DNA of 19,700 nucleotides from SVEL01 sp045126215. Lineage in GTDB: Bacteria; Bacillota; Clostridia; Lachnospirales; Lachnospiraceae. The notes under the pieces were generated by a model. The model was given only the letters and a program-made list of their open reading frames with translations. It was not told where the DNA came from and did no database searches. Made by a program: the position numbers and the translations under genes. Positions 8,134 to 16,465 of this stretch are shown here, one piece after another (position 1 is the stretch's first letter; each line of letters starts with the position of its first letter). The stretch covers positions 1 to 19,700 of the forward strand of contig JBGVOD010000046.1 of assembly GCA_045126215.1 (NCBI GenBank). Reading direction: 5' to 3'.

Positions 8134-10944
8134 GTGGGAGAAAGAAAGAAATCAGGACCAGATCAAAATGGCGTAGATGGTAGAGTTTTTAATATGATAC
8201 TTTTTATTTATACATTGTATTGTATTGCGTTATTATGTGTTTTACAGGATAGAACATATATAAAGTGGCAGATATTTTTGGTTGTAGTTCTAGTATTAGC
8301 AGCCTGGGGTGTTGCAAAAACCAGTAGATTTTCTTTCGATACCTGCGCATACATCATTTCGACATTAATTGGTATAACACTTGTTGTTATAGGCATAGCT
8401 GTTGAAAATATAGTCAATTATATACCAATTATGTTTTCTTTTATGATATTAGTATGTATGATTGGAAATAAAAAAATTTCATATTTTTTTCCAATATCAT
8501 TTTTAGTGTTATTTGCTTATCATATTTTGGTTTCCGGCAGTTTTAAACTGTTTGATGAAAGACATGTTCCTATTGGTTTGGTCCATATAATTAATGTAAT
8601 GATTTTTTCAGCTTTAGCTACATTCTGGAATCGTAAGAGAGCAGATAATATGAAAAAGATGATGGGTATAATTCAGGAAACTGTGGAAGCAGAAAGAATA
8701 AAAGATGATTTTATTGCAAACATAAGCCATGAACTTAGAACACCTCTCAATACAATATCAGGTATGTCAGATATGTTACTGGATGAGAAGCTTGATATAA
8801 ATACAAGAGAGAAAATTAAATATATTCAAATGTCAGCAAGAAGCCTTACATCGGTTGTAGGAAATATTCTTGATTTTTCTGAATTAAACAATGGACATAT
8901 GGTTCTTGAGGAGGAGAAATATAATATTGCATCAACAATTAACGATATTGTAAATACCACTATCGCAAAAATGCAGGGAAAGAATATCGAAATGGTAGTT
9001 GACTGTGCATCAGATATGCCATGTGAATTATATGGTGATGAAAAAAAGATAAGAAGGGCTATTTCAAATATACTTGATAATGCGATAAAATTTACTGATG
9101 AAGGGTATGTATTATTAAAATTAGGTTTTAGAAAAGAAGAGTATGGAATAAATCTTTTAATTGAAATAAGTGATTCGGGAATTGGAATATCAGAGGAAAA
9201 TCTAGATAAAATATTCCAAAGCTTTAATCAGGTTGATTCAAAAAGAAATAAGAAAGTCGGAGGAATTGGTCTTGGACTTTCAATATCAAAGCTGCTTATG
9301 GAGAGCCTTGGTGGCATATTTAGTTTGAAAAGTAAACTTGGAAAGGGTACAACTGTTAAAATGGTTATACCTCAAAAAGTTATAGATGATAGATGGATTG
9401 CCAGAATAAGTGATAAAGAAAGAGAATCACTTAAGCTGGGATTATATGTAAATCTTGAAGAGTTTGTAGAGCAGGAACTTCGAGATGCGTACCAGATGAC
9501 CATAATACACATGATTGAACAAATGAATGTGAAGAGTCATATATGTGGTAGTTTAAATGAATTAAAGAGAAGAAATGAAATAGAACATTTCACACATGTG
9601 TTTATAAGTATTGACGAATACGTAGAAGATAAAAAATATTTTGATTTGTTATCTGAACAGACGAATGTTATTGTCGTATTAAAACAGCAGGATGAACGTG
9701 AAGTTACTAACAGAAATCTGAAAATATTATACAGACCATTCTATATTTTGCCTATTTTATCTGTTATTTTAGGAACAATAAGAGAAAATATGACAGGAGA
9801 TTTAAAACCAAGAAGAAAGTTTACATCAAATGCCAAAGCTTTGGTAATTGATGATAATAAAACTAATCTTTTGGTTGCAAAAGGACTTTTAGAAAAATAT
9901 GGAATCGCTGTTACTGTTGCAGAAAGTGGTATTGAGGGTCTTGAGGTATTAGAAAAGAAAGATTTCGATTTGGTATTCCTTGATCATATGATGCCTGAAA
10001 TGGATGGAGTTGAGACGTTAAAACGTATTAGAAATAAAGGTGGTATGTATTTTACACAGATACCTGTTGTTGCACTGACTGCAAATGCAGCTGCCGGTTC
10101 AAGAGAAAAATTTATTGAATATGGTTTTAGTGATTTCCTTGAAAAACCAATAGAAACATCTGTTTTAGAGAGAGTGCTTTTAAGAATGGTTTCTGAAAAG
10201 AAAATATTCTATTACGAAGAAAATAATAATGAAAACAATAGTGAAAACGATATCGAAAATACGAATATATCTTCAAATGATGAAATAATTGATAATTTGA
10301 CAGAAATAGAATCAAAGGATGATGTTTCACAAGAAAAATTAGTAATAGGAGATATTGATGTAGAAAAGGGTATCGCATATTGTGGTGGTTTTGAAGGATA
10401 TAAAATTATTCTTGATGCAACTGTTGATTCAATGATTCAAAATGAAACAAAACTTGAGGAATTGTTTGATAGTGAGGATTGGAATAACTATACAATAATG
10501 GTTCATGGAATCAAGAGTTCATTACTTGCTATTGGAGCTACAAAATTATCTGAAATTGCAAAGAGCCTTGAATATGCAGGAAAAAGTGAAGATATTCAGT
10601 TTATTAGGGAAAATCATAAGGTTCTTATGCAGGAATTCAGAAGAGTTCTTGAATTGATACGTAATCATCCATTAATTAATAAACCGGAATTGAAGGACGA
10701 TATAAGTAACGTAACATTTGATGTAATATCAAAAGAAGATTTTGAAAAATGTATAGAAGATTTTGAAAATGCAATATATGATTTTGATGAAAATAAAATG
10801 GAAGAAATTCTCAATTATTTGTCAAATTATAGTTATAATGGAACACCTCTTGTAAAAAAGATAGTTGTATTAAAAAAGAAGGTACAGGCATCTGACTATA
10901 TGTCAGCAGGTGAATCTCTTCGAAAGATACTGGGAGGTAAGTGA
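8134..10944 (+). CDS. Membrane hybrid histidine kinase: HK, pseudoreceiver, receiver and Hpt
   Basis: With the GTG start at 8134 the protein has 936 residues. About six hydrophobic segments occupy residues 15-170, with no sizeable extracytoplasmic domain. HisKA follows with phosphoacceptor H199 in NISHELRTPL. HATPase_c has NILDNAIKFT, DSGIGIS (347) and GGIGLGLSISK (about 376). Residues 434-550 resemble a receiver that has lost its acidic pair and has RPF where the lysine-proline should be. A complete receiver follows (568-685) with D617 in LDHMMPEMDG and K671. After an Asn/Glu-rich linker comes an Hpt domain with H791 in VHGIKSS. The tail (about 855-936) is a helical module shared with the kinase at the left edge. 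Phosphate can flow H199-D617-H791 and then to a separate receiver. Its place directly after the receptor gene suggests it feeds the chemosensory system. Confidence 0.93.
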   Translation: MGERKKSGPDQNGVDGRVFNMILFIYTLYCIALLCVLQDRTYIKWQIFLVVVLVLAAWGVAKTSRFSFDTCAYIISTLIGITLVVIGIAVENIVNYIPIMFSFMILVCMIGNKKISYFFPISFLVLFAYHILVSGSFKLFDERHVPIGLVHIINVMIFSALATFWNRKRADNMKKMMGIIQETVEAERIKDDFIANISHELRTPLNTISGMSDMLLDEKLDINTREKIKYIQMSARSLTSVVGNILDFSELNNGHMVLEEEKYNIASTINDIVNTTIAKMQGKNIEMVVDCASDMPCELYGDEKKIRRAISNILDNAIKFTDEGYVLLKLGFRKEEYGINLLIEISDSGIGISEENLDKIFQSFNQVDSKRNKKVGGIGLGLSISKLLMESLGGIFSLKSKLGKGTTVKMVIPQKVIDDRWIARISDKERESLKLGLYVNLEEFVEQELRDAYQMTIIHMIEQMNVKSHICGSLNELKRRNEIEHFTHVFISIDEYVEDKKYFDLLSEQTNVIVVLKQQDEREVTNRNLKILYRPFYILPILSVILGTIRENMTGDLKPRRKFTSNAKALVIDDNKTNLLVAKGLLEKYGIAVTVAESGIEGLEVLEKKDFDLVFLDHMMPEMDGVETLKRIRNKGGMYFTQIPVVALTANAAAGSREKFIEYGFSDFLEKPIETSVLERVLLRMVSEKKIFYYEENNNENNSENDIENTNISSNDEIIDNLTEIESKDDVSQEKLVIGDIDVEKGIAYCGGFEGYKIILDATVDSMIQNETKLEELFDSEDWNNYTIMVHGIKSSLLAIGATKLSEIAKSLEYAGKSEDIQFIRENHKVLMQEFRRVLELIRNHPLINKPELKDDISNVTFDVISKEDFEKCIEDFENAIYDFDENKMEEILNYLSNYSYNGTPLVKKIVVLKKKVQASDYMSAGESLRKILGGK
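10932..10938 (+). promoter_or_regulatory. Ribosome binding site inside the end of the upstream kinase
   Basis: GGGAGGT lies 8 nt before ATG 10947, whose gene begins just after the upstream stop codon (10942-10944). It favours ATG 10947 over the in-frame GTG 10941 and implies translational coupling of the two hybrid kinases. Confidence 0.75.
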
Positions 10945-10946
10945 TT

Positions 10947-13616
10947 ATGTTGAGAAAACTAAAAGGAATCATATCTGAGGTATACAGTAGAAAAAATGGA
11001 TTAAGAGAAAGACTTTTCTCTGAAATCCTATTGGTTGGTGGAGTTGTTTCTATTCTTACGACTATTGAAACAATGATTGTTTTTCGTGACATAATTGCAA
11101 TACTTCCAATAATTATACTGATGTTTGCTTTTTTTACTGCAACAATAGTTGCACTTGTAAACAAAAAAGTAAAGTATATTTCTATTGTTGTAGGCTTAAT
11201 ATTAAATCTTATTATTTTGCCTCTTGTATTTATTTATAGTGGTGGTATTGCAAGTGGTTCGTCTGTATGGCTCACGCTTGGAATATTGTATGCATTTCTT
11301 CTGTTTAATGGAAAAACATTGGCAATTATTCTGGCACTTACATTGTCAGGAGATATATTTGTATATCTTTTATCTTATTTCAATCCTTCAGCTATTGAGA
11401 CAGTCGTTGATAGAGGAAATATTCATTTTGATTCATTGTTTGGTGTTATTGTTGTTGGTATAGCTGTAGGTTGTGTTTTTCATTTTCAGATCAAAATGTA
11501 TAATGAAGAAAGAGAAATTGCATTAAAACAAAAAAATGAACTTGAAGAAATGGGAAAAGCAAGAAGTAAGTTTTTTGCAAGTATGAGTCATGAGCTAAGA
11601 ACACCAATTAATTCAATCATACTTCTTGACGAGATGATCATAAGAGAAGAGAGTTTGGAACAGACGAGAAAATATGCTTCTAATATAAGCAATGTCAGTA
11701 AAATGCTTTTAAGTCTCATTAATGATATTCTTGATTTTTCACAGCTTGAAAATAATAGAATGGATATACATCTGGCACCATATAAGACAGAAGAGTTATT
11801 ATCAGATCTTATTGATATGGTGAAGACAAGGACGGATGATAAGGGACTTGAATTTGATATCCAGATATCACCATTGTTGCCAAGTGAACTCGTAGGCGAT
11901 AAGAAACGTATTCAACAGATTCTTATTAATATTCTTATTAATGCCGTAAAGTACACAAATGAAGGAAGAGTTACATTTTCAGTATACGCTGATGTTGATG
12001 ATAGTAACGATAGTGTAAAGCTTACAATGTCAGTAGCAGACACCGGAATAGGTATTAAACAGGAGGATATTAATAAATTATACGACTATTACAGTAGAAT
12101 CGGGGATAGTTCCAATTCAAAAGCTGATGGAAGCGGACTTGGTCTTGCTATAACAAAACAGTTAGTTGATATGATGGGAGGAACAATTACTGTAGATAGT
12201 ATTTATACTAAAGGTACTATGTTTACAGTAATTATTGAACAGCAGATATATAATCATGAACCAATAAAAAAATGTAATTTTACATCAACAGTTAATACGA
12301 CAATAGGAGAATACAGACCTTTGTTTATTGCACCTGAGGCAAAGATTCTTGTAGTAGAAGATGATATATTAAATGCTGACCTTGCGACACTTTTACTGAG
12401 TAAATGTAGTAACAATGTTGATAAGGCGTATACTGCAGAAGAGTGTCTTATAGCATGTATGGAAAAAAGCTACAATGTTATTTTATTGGATTATCATTTG
12501 AATGATGTTCTTGGAACAGACATTGTTAAACAGATTAGAAATCAGAAAAATGGTTTATGCAAAAATTCAAGAATTATTTTATCTTCGGCTGAATCAGAAG
12601 CAGCGATGCAGGAATATTCTGAAAAATATAACTTTGATGGATATTTAGAAAAGCCAATTACTTATGAAAAGCTTGAAAAGATAATATATGAAAATATCAA
12701 TCCTGAACTTATTGAAATTGATAACTCAGGAAAAGAAAATATTATAGAAAGAAATAATTATTATATAAAAAAGAAAAAGGTACATATAACAACTGATTGT
12801 ATAAGTGATTTGTCTGATGATATAATAAATAAATATGATATTGATGTTATGTATTTGTATATTAAGACAAAAAATGGAAGATTTTCGGATACAAAAGAAA
12901 TTGATTCTTCAAATGTGTCCCAGTATGTTTCAAGCGAAAGACAAGATGTGAAAGTTGATTCGGCTTCCGAATCAGAATATGAAGAGTTTTATTCAAATGC
13001 ACTTACAAAAGCTGAAAACATAATACATATTTCAATGGCAAAAAATGCCGGAAAATCATATTATATTGCTGAAAAAGCAGCAAAAAGTTTTGAACACGTT
13101 CATATGGTTGATTCAGGTCATATATCCTGTGGACAAGGATTGGTTGTCATGTATGCATCATGGCTTGCAAAACAGGGGTTTGAGGTTAATGAGATAATTG
13201 AAAAGGTATCTGAAATAAGAGAGAAGATAGATGCGGAATTTATTGTGCCTGATATTAGAATATTTTTTAGAAATGGGTATTCAAAGAAAGCAATATCAAG
13301 GATTTATGACGTAAGACATTTACATCCTGTTCTTAAAACTTCTAAGAGCAATATAAATCTTAAATATGGCTTGGCAGGTAGTCTTGAGGGAGCATGGAGG
13401 AAATTTATCAGAAGGCATTTAAGAAACAAAAAGAAAATTGATAAATCAATTGTATATGTTGCTCATGCAGGATTAACAGAAAAAGAATTAGATGGTATAA
13501 TAAAAGAAATTCAAAAGTATGTACAGTTTGAAAAGATTATTATAAATAAGTGTTCATTCTCCAGTGCATGTAATACAGGTGTAATGACATTTGGATTTGC
13601 TTTTTTTACTTTATAA
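10947..13616 (+). CDS. Membrane hybrid histidine kinase with receiver and C-terminal DegV-like domain
   Basis: The product has 889 residues. About six hydrophobic segments lie in residues 20-180, including a loop YSGGIASGSSVW. HisKA has phosphoacceptor H215 (MSHELRTPI). HATPase_c has NILINAVKYT, DTGIGI and GSGLGLAITK. A receiver (about 468-585) has VVEDD, D515 (LLDYHL) and K569. Residues 612-889 then follow a whole DegV/EDD fold protein. The start ITTDCISDL matches the family's DSt.DLp opening. The middle VDSGHISCGQGLVV and the later SLEGAWRKF-YVAHAGL segments keep family spacing. DegV proteins (FakB class) bind fatty acids, so the domain could sense acyl chains inside the cell. The head-group motif LSGTY is altered here to AGKSY. 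The domain takes the place where other hybrid kinases carry Hpt. The start follows the previous gene by 2 nt. Confidence 0.92.
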   Translation: MLRKLKGIISEVYSRKNGLRERLFSEILLVGGVVSILTTIETMIVFRDIIAILPIIILMFAFFTATIVALVNKKVKYISIVVGLILNLIILPLVFIYSGGIASGSSVWLTLGILYAFLLFNGKTLAIILALTLSGDIFVYLLSYFNPSAIETVVDRGNIHFDSLFGVIVVGIAVGCVFHFQIKMYNEEREIALKQKNELEEMGKARSKFFASMSHELRTPINSIILLDEMIIREESLEQTRKYASNISNVSKMLLSLINDILDFSQLENNRMDIHLAPYKTEELLSDLIDMVKTRTDDKGLEFDIQISPLLPSELVGDKKRIQQILINILINAVKYTNEGRVTFSVYADVDDSNDSVKLTMSVADTGIGIKQEDINKLYDYYSRIGDSSNSKADGSGLGLAITKQLVDMMGGTITVDSIYTKGTMFTVIIEQQIYNHEPIKKCNFTSTVNTTIGEYRPLFIAPEAKILVVEDDILNADLATLLLSKCSNNVDKAYTAEECLIACMEKSYNVILLDYHLNDVLGTDIVKQIRNQKNGLCKNSRIILSSAESEAAMQEYSEKYNFDGYLEKPITYEKLEKIIYENINPELIEIDNSGKENIIERNNYYIKKKKVHITTDCISDLSDDIINKYDIDVMYLYIKTKNGRFSDTKEIDSSNVSQYVSSERQDVKVDSASESEYEEFYSNALTKAENIIHISMAKNAGKSYYIAEKAAKSFEHVHMVDSGHISCGQGLVVMYASWLAKQGFEVNEIIEKVSEIREKIDAEFIVPDIRIFFRNGYSKKAISRIYDVRHLHPVLKTSKSNINLKYGLAGSLEGAWRKFIRRHLRNKKKIDKSIVYVAHAGLTEKELDGIIKEIQKYVQFEKIIINKCSFSSACNTGVMTFGFAFFTL
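12780..13613 (+). other. DegV-like domain fused to a hybrid kinase
   Basis: Residues 612-889 of the kinase at 10947-13616 span about 278 residues, the normal length of a free-standing DegV protein. The domain is in frame with the kinase, with no stop, start or ribosome site at the junction. Lys-rich linker residues (about 606-611) separate it from the receiver. It is therefore a true fusion and not two abutting genes. Confidence 0.85.
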
Positions 13617-13681
13617 GAAAGTTCTAAAACACGGATAGTTTAGAGAATATAAGAAACTTGAGAAAAAGAGAGGTAGAGGTT

Positions 13682-15610
13682 ATGAAATTAAAAACAAAAA
13701 TGCAAGTATTCTTTGGTGGGACAATGATAATTTTGCTGATGACAATTGAGACGGTAGCTTATTTTGCTTCGAAGAATATGTCATTAGAGTATGTCGAAGA
13801 CAGTATGATTCAGTCAGCCGATATAGCAGCGCAGTATATATCATCGGGACTTTTGGATTACAAGAATATAACGGCTATGGTCGGTATGGATTCTAAACTT
13901 ACATCTGATATCTCAAATGAAGAAAAAGCAGAAATTATGTCTGAATATGCAGAACATTTTGGGTTTACAAGTGGTAATATTCTTGACGATAAAGGAGTTA
14001 GTTTGATTGACGGAACTGACTTTAGTGATAGAGAATATGTTAAAGAGGCACTTAGTGGAAATGCAAATGTATCAAATGTTACAGAGAGCAGGCTTACAAA
14101 CACATATGGTTTTAGTATTGCAGCACCATTATATGATGCAGATAAAAAAATTGTCGGTGTTGTATATTTTAGAGCAGATGTTGATTTTATGTTAAATATT
14201 ATTTCAACGATATCAGTTGGTGAAGAAGGATACGCGTATATTATTGATGAAGAAGGAAATGTTATTGCACATCCAAATAAAGATATGATAATGAAATATA
14301 GTCTTGCAAAGGATGAACAGTTTTCAAAAATATTTAATGAGTTTAAAGACGATACAAAGAGTTCAATTACATATGAATATAACGGAGAAGAAATAGCATG
14401 TGGTATTAAATCTATTTCTAATACAAATGGTTGGAGAATTATAGTATCTGATCCAGAAAGTGACTATGGAGACAGAATTAGAGAATTACTTTTTATTTTG
14501 ATTGGATTTAATGTTTTATCCATGGTAGTTGCAATTATTATTACAACTATTATTGCAAAGAGCATGTGTAAAATAATAAGCAGGATTGAAAATTCAGTTA
14601 TCAGCTTATCAATGGGTGAATTAAATACAAATCTTGAAAAGATTGATAAAAAAGATGAATTATCTGTATTACAGAATGCAACAGTTGATTTATTTGAAAA
14701 CCTTGGACAAATGATAGAAGAAGCTAATTTGATTCTTTCAAAAATGGCAGATTATGATTTAACTATTAAGGATATGAAAAATTATCCTGGAGAATTCAAT
14801 ATTTTATCAAATGCGGTTAATTCAATTAAGGATATGTTGGCAAGAATAATTGTTGAAGTACAGTATACCTCTGAAAGTGTAGGAGACGGTGCAAAGCAGA
14901 TTGCTGATGCAACAAATGCTCTATCAATAGGTGCTACTGCACAGGCAGATTCTATTCAGAAGATAGTTGCTGACGTAGAGGATGTTGCTGAACAGACAAC
15001 AAAAAATACAGAAAAAGAAACAGTTGTAAATGAAAGATTAGCTGAATTAAATGCACAGATTCATACAGGTAATGAACAGATGCAGGAATTAAGAGATGTA
15101 GTTGCCAAGGTAGAAGGAATGTCTGCTGATATTTCAAAGATTGTTAACACCATTGATTCTATTGCATTCCAGACTAATATTCTTGCATTAAATGCTTCTG
15201 TAGAAGCAGCAAGAGCTGGTGAAAATGGCAAAGGCTTTGCAGTTGTGGCAGATGAAGTTGGCAATCTTGCAACAAAATGTAGTGAATCATCTAAGAAAAC
15301 AGAAGAATTGATCTATGAATGTATGAGAGGTATCAAGAAAGCTTTGGAATGTGCGGAAAATACATCAGAATCAATTATGAGTATTTCAAATAATTCTGAA
15401 CAGATAGCAGAAGCTTTTGTGGATATTACAGAGGCTACATCTAACCAGGATTCAAAGATAAAAGCTATTAAAGCTGAAATGATTAATGTTTCAGGTGTAG
15501 TTCAGAATAATATGGCTACAGCAGAAGAAACAGCTGCTTCTACAGAAGTTCTTTCAGAAGAAGCAACAAAACTTTCTGATATGGTTAAACAGTTTATGGT
15601 AAATAACTAA
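13682..15610 (+). CDS. Methyl-accepting chemotaxis protein with dCache sensor domain
   Basis: I chose ATG 13682 (642 residues), preceded by AGAGGTAGAGG. An in-frame TTG at 13658 would add only eight charged residues. TM1 lies at about 8-28. A double Cache extracytoplasmic domain follows (about 30-265), with SDREYVKEALSG and YGFSIAAPLYD in the first unit. The second unit carries GEEGYAYIIDEEGNVIAHP. TM2 is at about 267-293. HAMP and a second HAMP-like unit (with MADYDLTI) precede the signalling coiled coil. The tip FQTNILALNASVEAARAG starts at residue 496. dCache domains bind small ligands such as amino acids or organic acids, but the ligand here is unknown. One odd residue: the usual EVRNLA after the tip is EVGNLA. 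The protein ends VKQFMVNN, with no pentapeptide. It is the last gene before the terminator. Confidence 0.95.
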   Translation: MKLKTKMQVFFGGTMIILLMTIETVAYFASKNMSLEYVEDSMIQSADIAAQYISSGLLDYKNITAMVGMDSKLTSDISNEEKAEIMSEYAEHFGFTSGNILDDKGVSLIDGTDFSDREYVKEALSGNANVSNVTESRLTNTYGFSIAAPLYDADKKIVGVVYFRADVDFMLNIISTISVGEEGYAYIIDEEGNVIAHPNKDMIMKYSLAKDEQFSKIFNEFKDDTKSSITYEYNGEEIACGIKSISNTNGWRIIVSDPESDYGDRIRELLFILIGFNVLSMVVAIIITTIIAKSMCKIISRIENSVISLSMGELNTNLEKIDKKDELSVLQNATVDLFENLGQMIEEANLILSKMADYDLTIKDMKNYPGEFNILSNAVNSIKDMLARIIVEVQYTSESVGDGAKQIADATNALSIGATAQADSIQKIVADVEDVAEQTTKNTEKETVVNERLAELNAQIHTGNEQMQELRDVVAKVEGMSADISKIVNTIDSIAFQTNILALNASVEAARAGENGKGFAVVADEVGNLATKCSESSKKTEELIYECMRGIKKALECAENTSESIMSISNNSEQIAEAFVDITEATSNQDSKIKAIKAEMINVSGVVQNNMATAEETAASTEVLSEEATKLSDMVKQFMVNN

Positions 15611-15649
15611 AGATAAAGTATGGAAAAAAATATAATATAATGTTAGAAT

Positions 15650-15684
15650 AAAAAGAATCGACGTGTAAAAACGGATTCTTTTTA
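15650..15684 (+). terminator. Rho-independent terminator after the chemosensory block
   Basis: AAAAAGAATC (15650-15659) is the exact reverse complement of GATTCTTTTT (15674-15683), with a 14-nt loop. The right arm runs into TTTTTATTT. It lies 40 nt after the dCache receptor stop codon and marks the end of the long operon. The symmetric A and T runs could make it work in both directions. Confidence 0.8.
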
Positions 15685-15705
15685 TTTACTTATAAGGAGG
15701 AAATA

Positions 15706-16383
15706 ATGGATAACAATTATATGGGAACAAACAAAAAAGAGAAAAAAGAGTCAAGTTTGCTGGCATTTATACTAGGAATGATAATGCTTGCTATAATAGG
15801 TATTTTTCTGATAATACTTGGAGGAATGGATACATTCTCTGCAGAGTATAATGATATTGAAGAGATGTATGATAGCCATATTGAAAGTGGAGATTTCTTT
15901 GAAGGAAATGTAGAATATGCTTCAAAAAATATATATAGTATTGAACATTCCTATTATAATATTCCAACAGGTACAGAGTATTATTATTATATCTTTTCAG
16001 ATGATTATACAAAGGGTATAGTTGTAAAGGCGGATAAAGATTTTGCTGATTTATTTGACAGAAAAACTTTTGAAGCTAAAGGTACTGTAACTGTAAAGGG
16101 TAAAATATGTGAATCTCCAAGCGAAATCTCAAAATTGTGCAGAGAAGATAACAGTGATTTAAGAGAAAGTGGTGTAGATTTATCTATCATTGAATCATAT
16201 CATCTTGATCTTACAAATGGCAAAAATGCAATGCAAAAAATAATTGCAGGTGTCATTGTATTTCTGTCAATCATTATGTTTATTATATTGAGAGTAAAAA
16301 AGGATAATGAAGTTATTCAGAAGGTTTGTAATGTAATAGCATATTTAGCGTTACTTGTTGCAGTATTCCTTGTTGTATTTTAG
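15706..16383 (+). CDS. Unknown membrane protein with three predicted TM segments
   Basis: I do not recognise the family. The 225-residue product has a short Lys/Glu-rich cytoplasmic start and a first TM at about 19-41. An extracytoplasmic domain (about 42-178), rich in Tyr, Asp and Glu, contains YYYYIFSDDY and a small strand-rich stretch FEAKGTVTVKGKI. Two closing TM segments lie at about 180-200 and 207-225, separated by a short charged loop. The topology puts the central domain outside the cell. The ribosome site AAGGAGG (15694-15700) is strong and well spaced. The upstream terminator separates it from the chemosensory genes, so a functional link is not supported. The protein ends in TM3 with no tail. 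Confidence 0.85.
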   Translation: MDNNYMGTNKKEKKESSLLAFILGMIMLAIIGIFLIILGGMDTFSAEYNDIEEMYDSHIESGDFFEGNVEYASKNIYSIEHSYYNIPTGTEYYYYIFSDDYTKGIVVKADKDFADLFDRKTFEAKGTVTVKGKICESPSEISKLCREDNSDLRESGVDLSIIESYHLDLTNGKNAMQKIIAGVIVFLSIIMFIILRVKKDNEVIQKVCNVIAYLALLVAVFLVVF

Positions 16384-16427
16384 AATATGACGAATAGAAT
16401 GAAATATTTTGGTAATGAAGGAAAGGT

Positions 16428-16450
16428 TATCAGCAAGGTTGTTGCTGATA
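16428..16450 (+). other. Perfect hairpin in the leader of the cyclophilin gene
   Basis: TATCAGCAA (16428-16436) pairs with TTGCTGATA (16442-16450) around a 5-nt GGTTG loop. It lies 15 nt before ATG 16466. A purine-rich GGAAAGG (16420-16426) sits just upstream, and no good Shine-Dalgarno site lies between hairpin and start. The downstream sequence is only weakly T-rich (TTTG), so it is a poor terminator. A translation-control leader is an alternative. Confidence 0.5.
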
Positions 16451-16465
16451 TTTGTAAATGATATT

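Noticed and set aside
8130..8183. ATG at 8130 with 17-codon frame ahead of the 936-residue kinase
   Set aside because: It is only 17 codons and very basic, and it overlaps the GTG start region of the kinase. I see no evidence for a leader peptide function.
10202..10330. Asn/Glu-rich repetitive stretch in the 936-residue kinase
   Set aside because: It is a low-complexity interdomain linker between receiver and Hpt, ordinary for AT-rich genomes; no exact DNA repeat was found.
11224..11463. + strand 79-codon frame inside the DegV-kinase gene
   Set aside because: It is an alternate frame of the membrane-segment region, where T-rich codons read as hydrophobic in several frames. It has no ribosome site.
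12700..12785. Possible gene boundary between kinase-receiver and DegV part
   Set aside because: The frame is continuous, and no start codon with a ribosome site lies at the junction; this supports a real fusion unless sequencing introduced an error, for which there is no sign.
15631..15641. Two overlapping TATAAT hexamers between the receptor and the terminator
   Set aside because: No acceptable -35 box lies 16-18 nt upstream and there is no TG extension. A start there would run straight into the terminator hairpin. AT-richness explains the matches.
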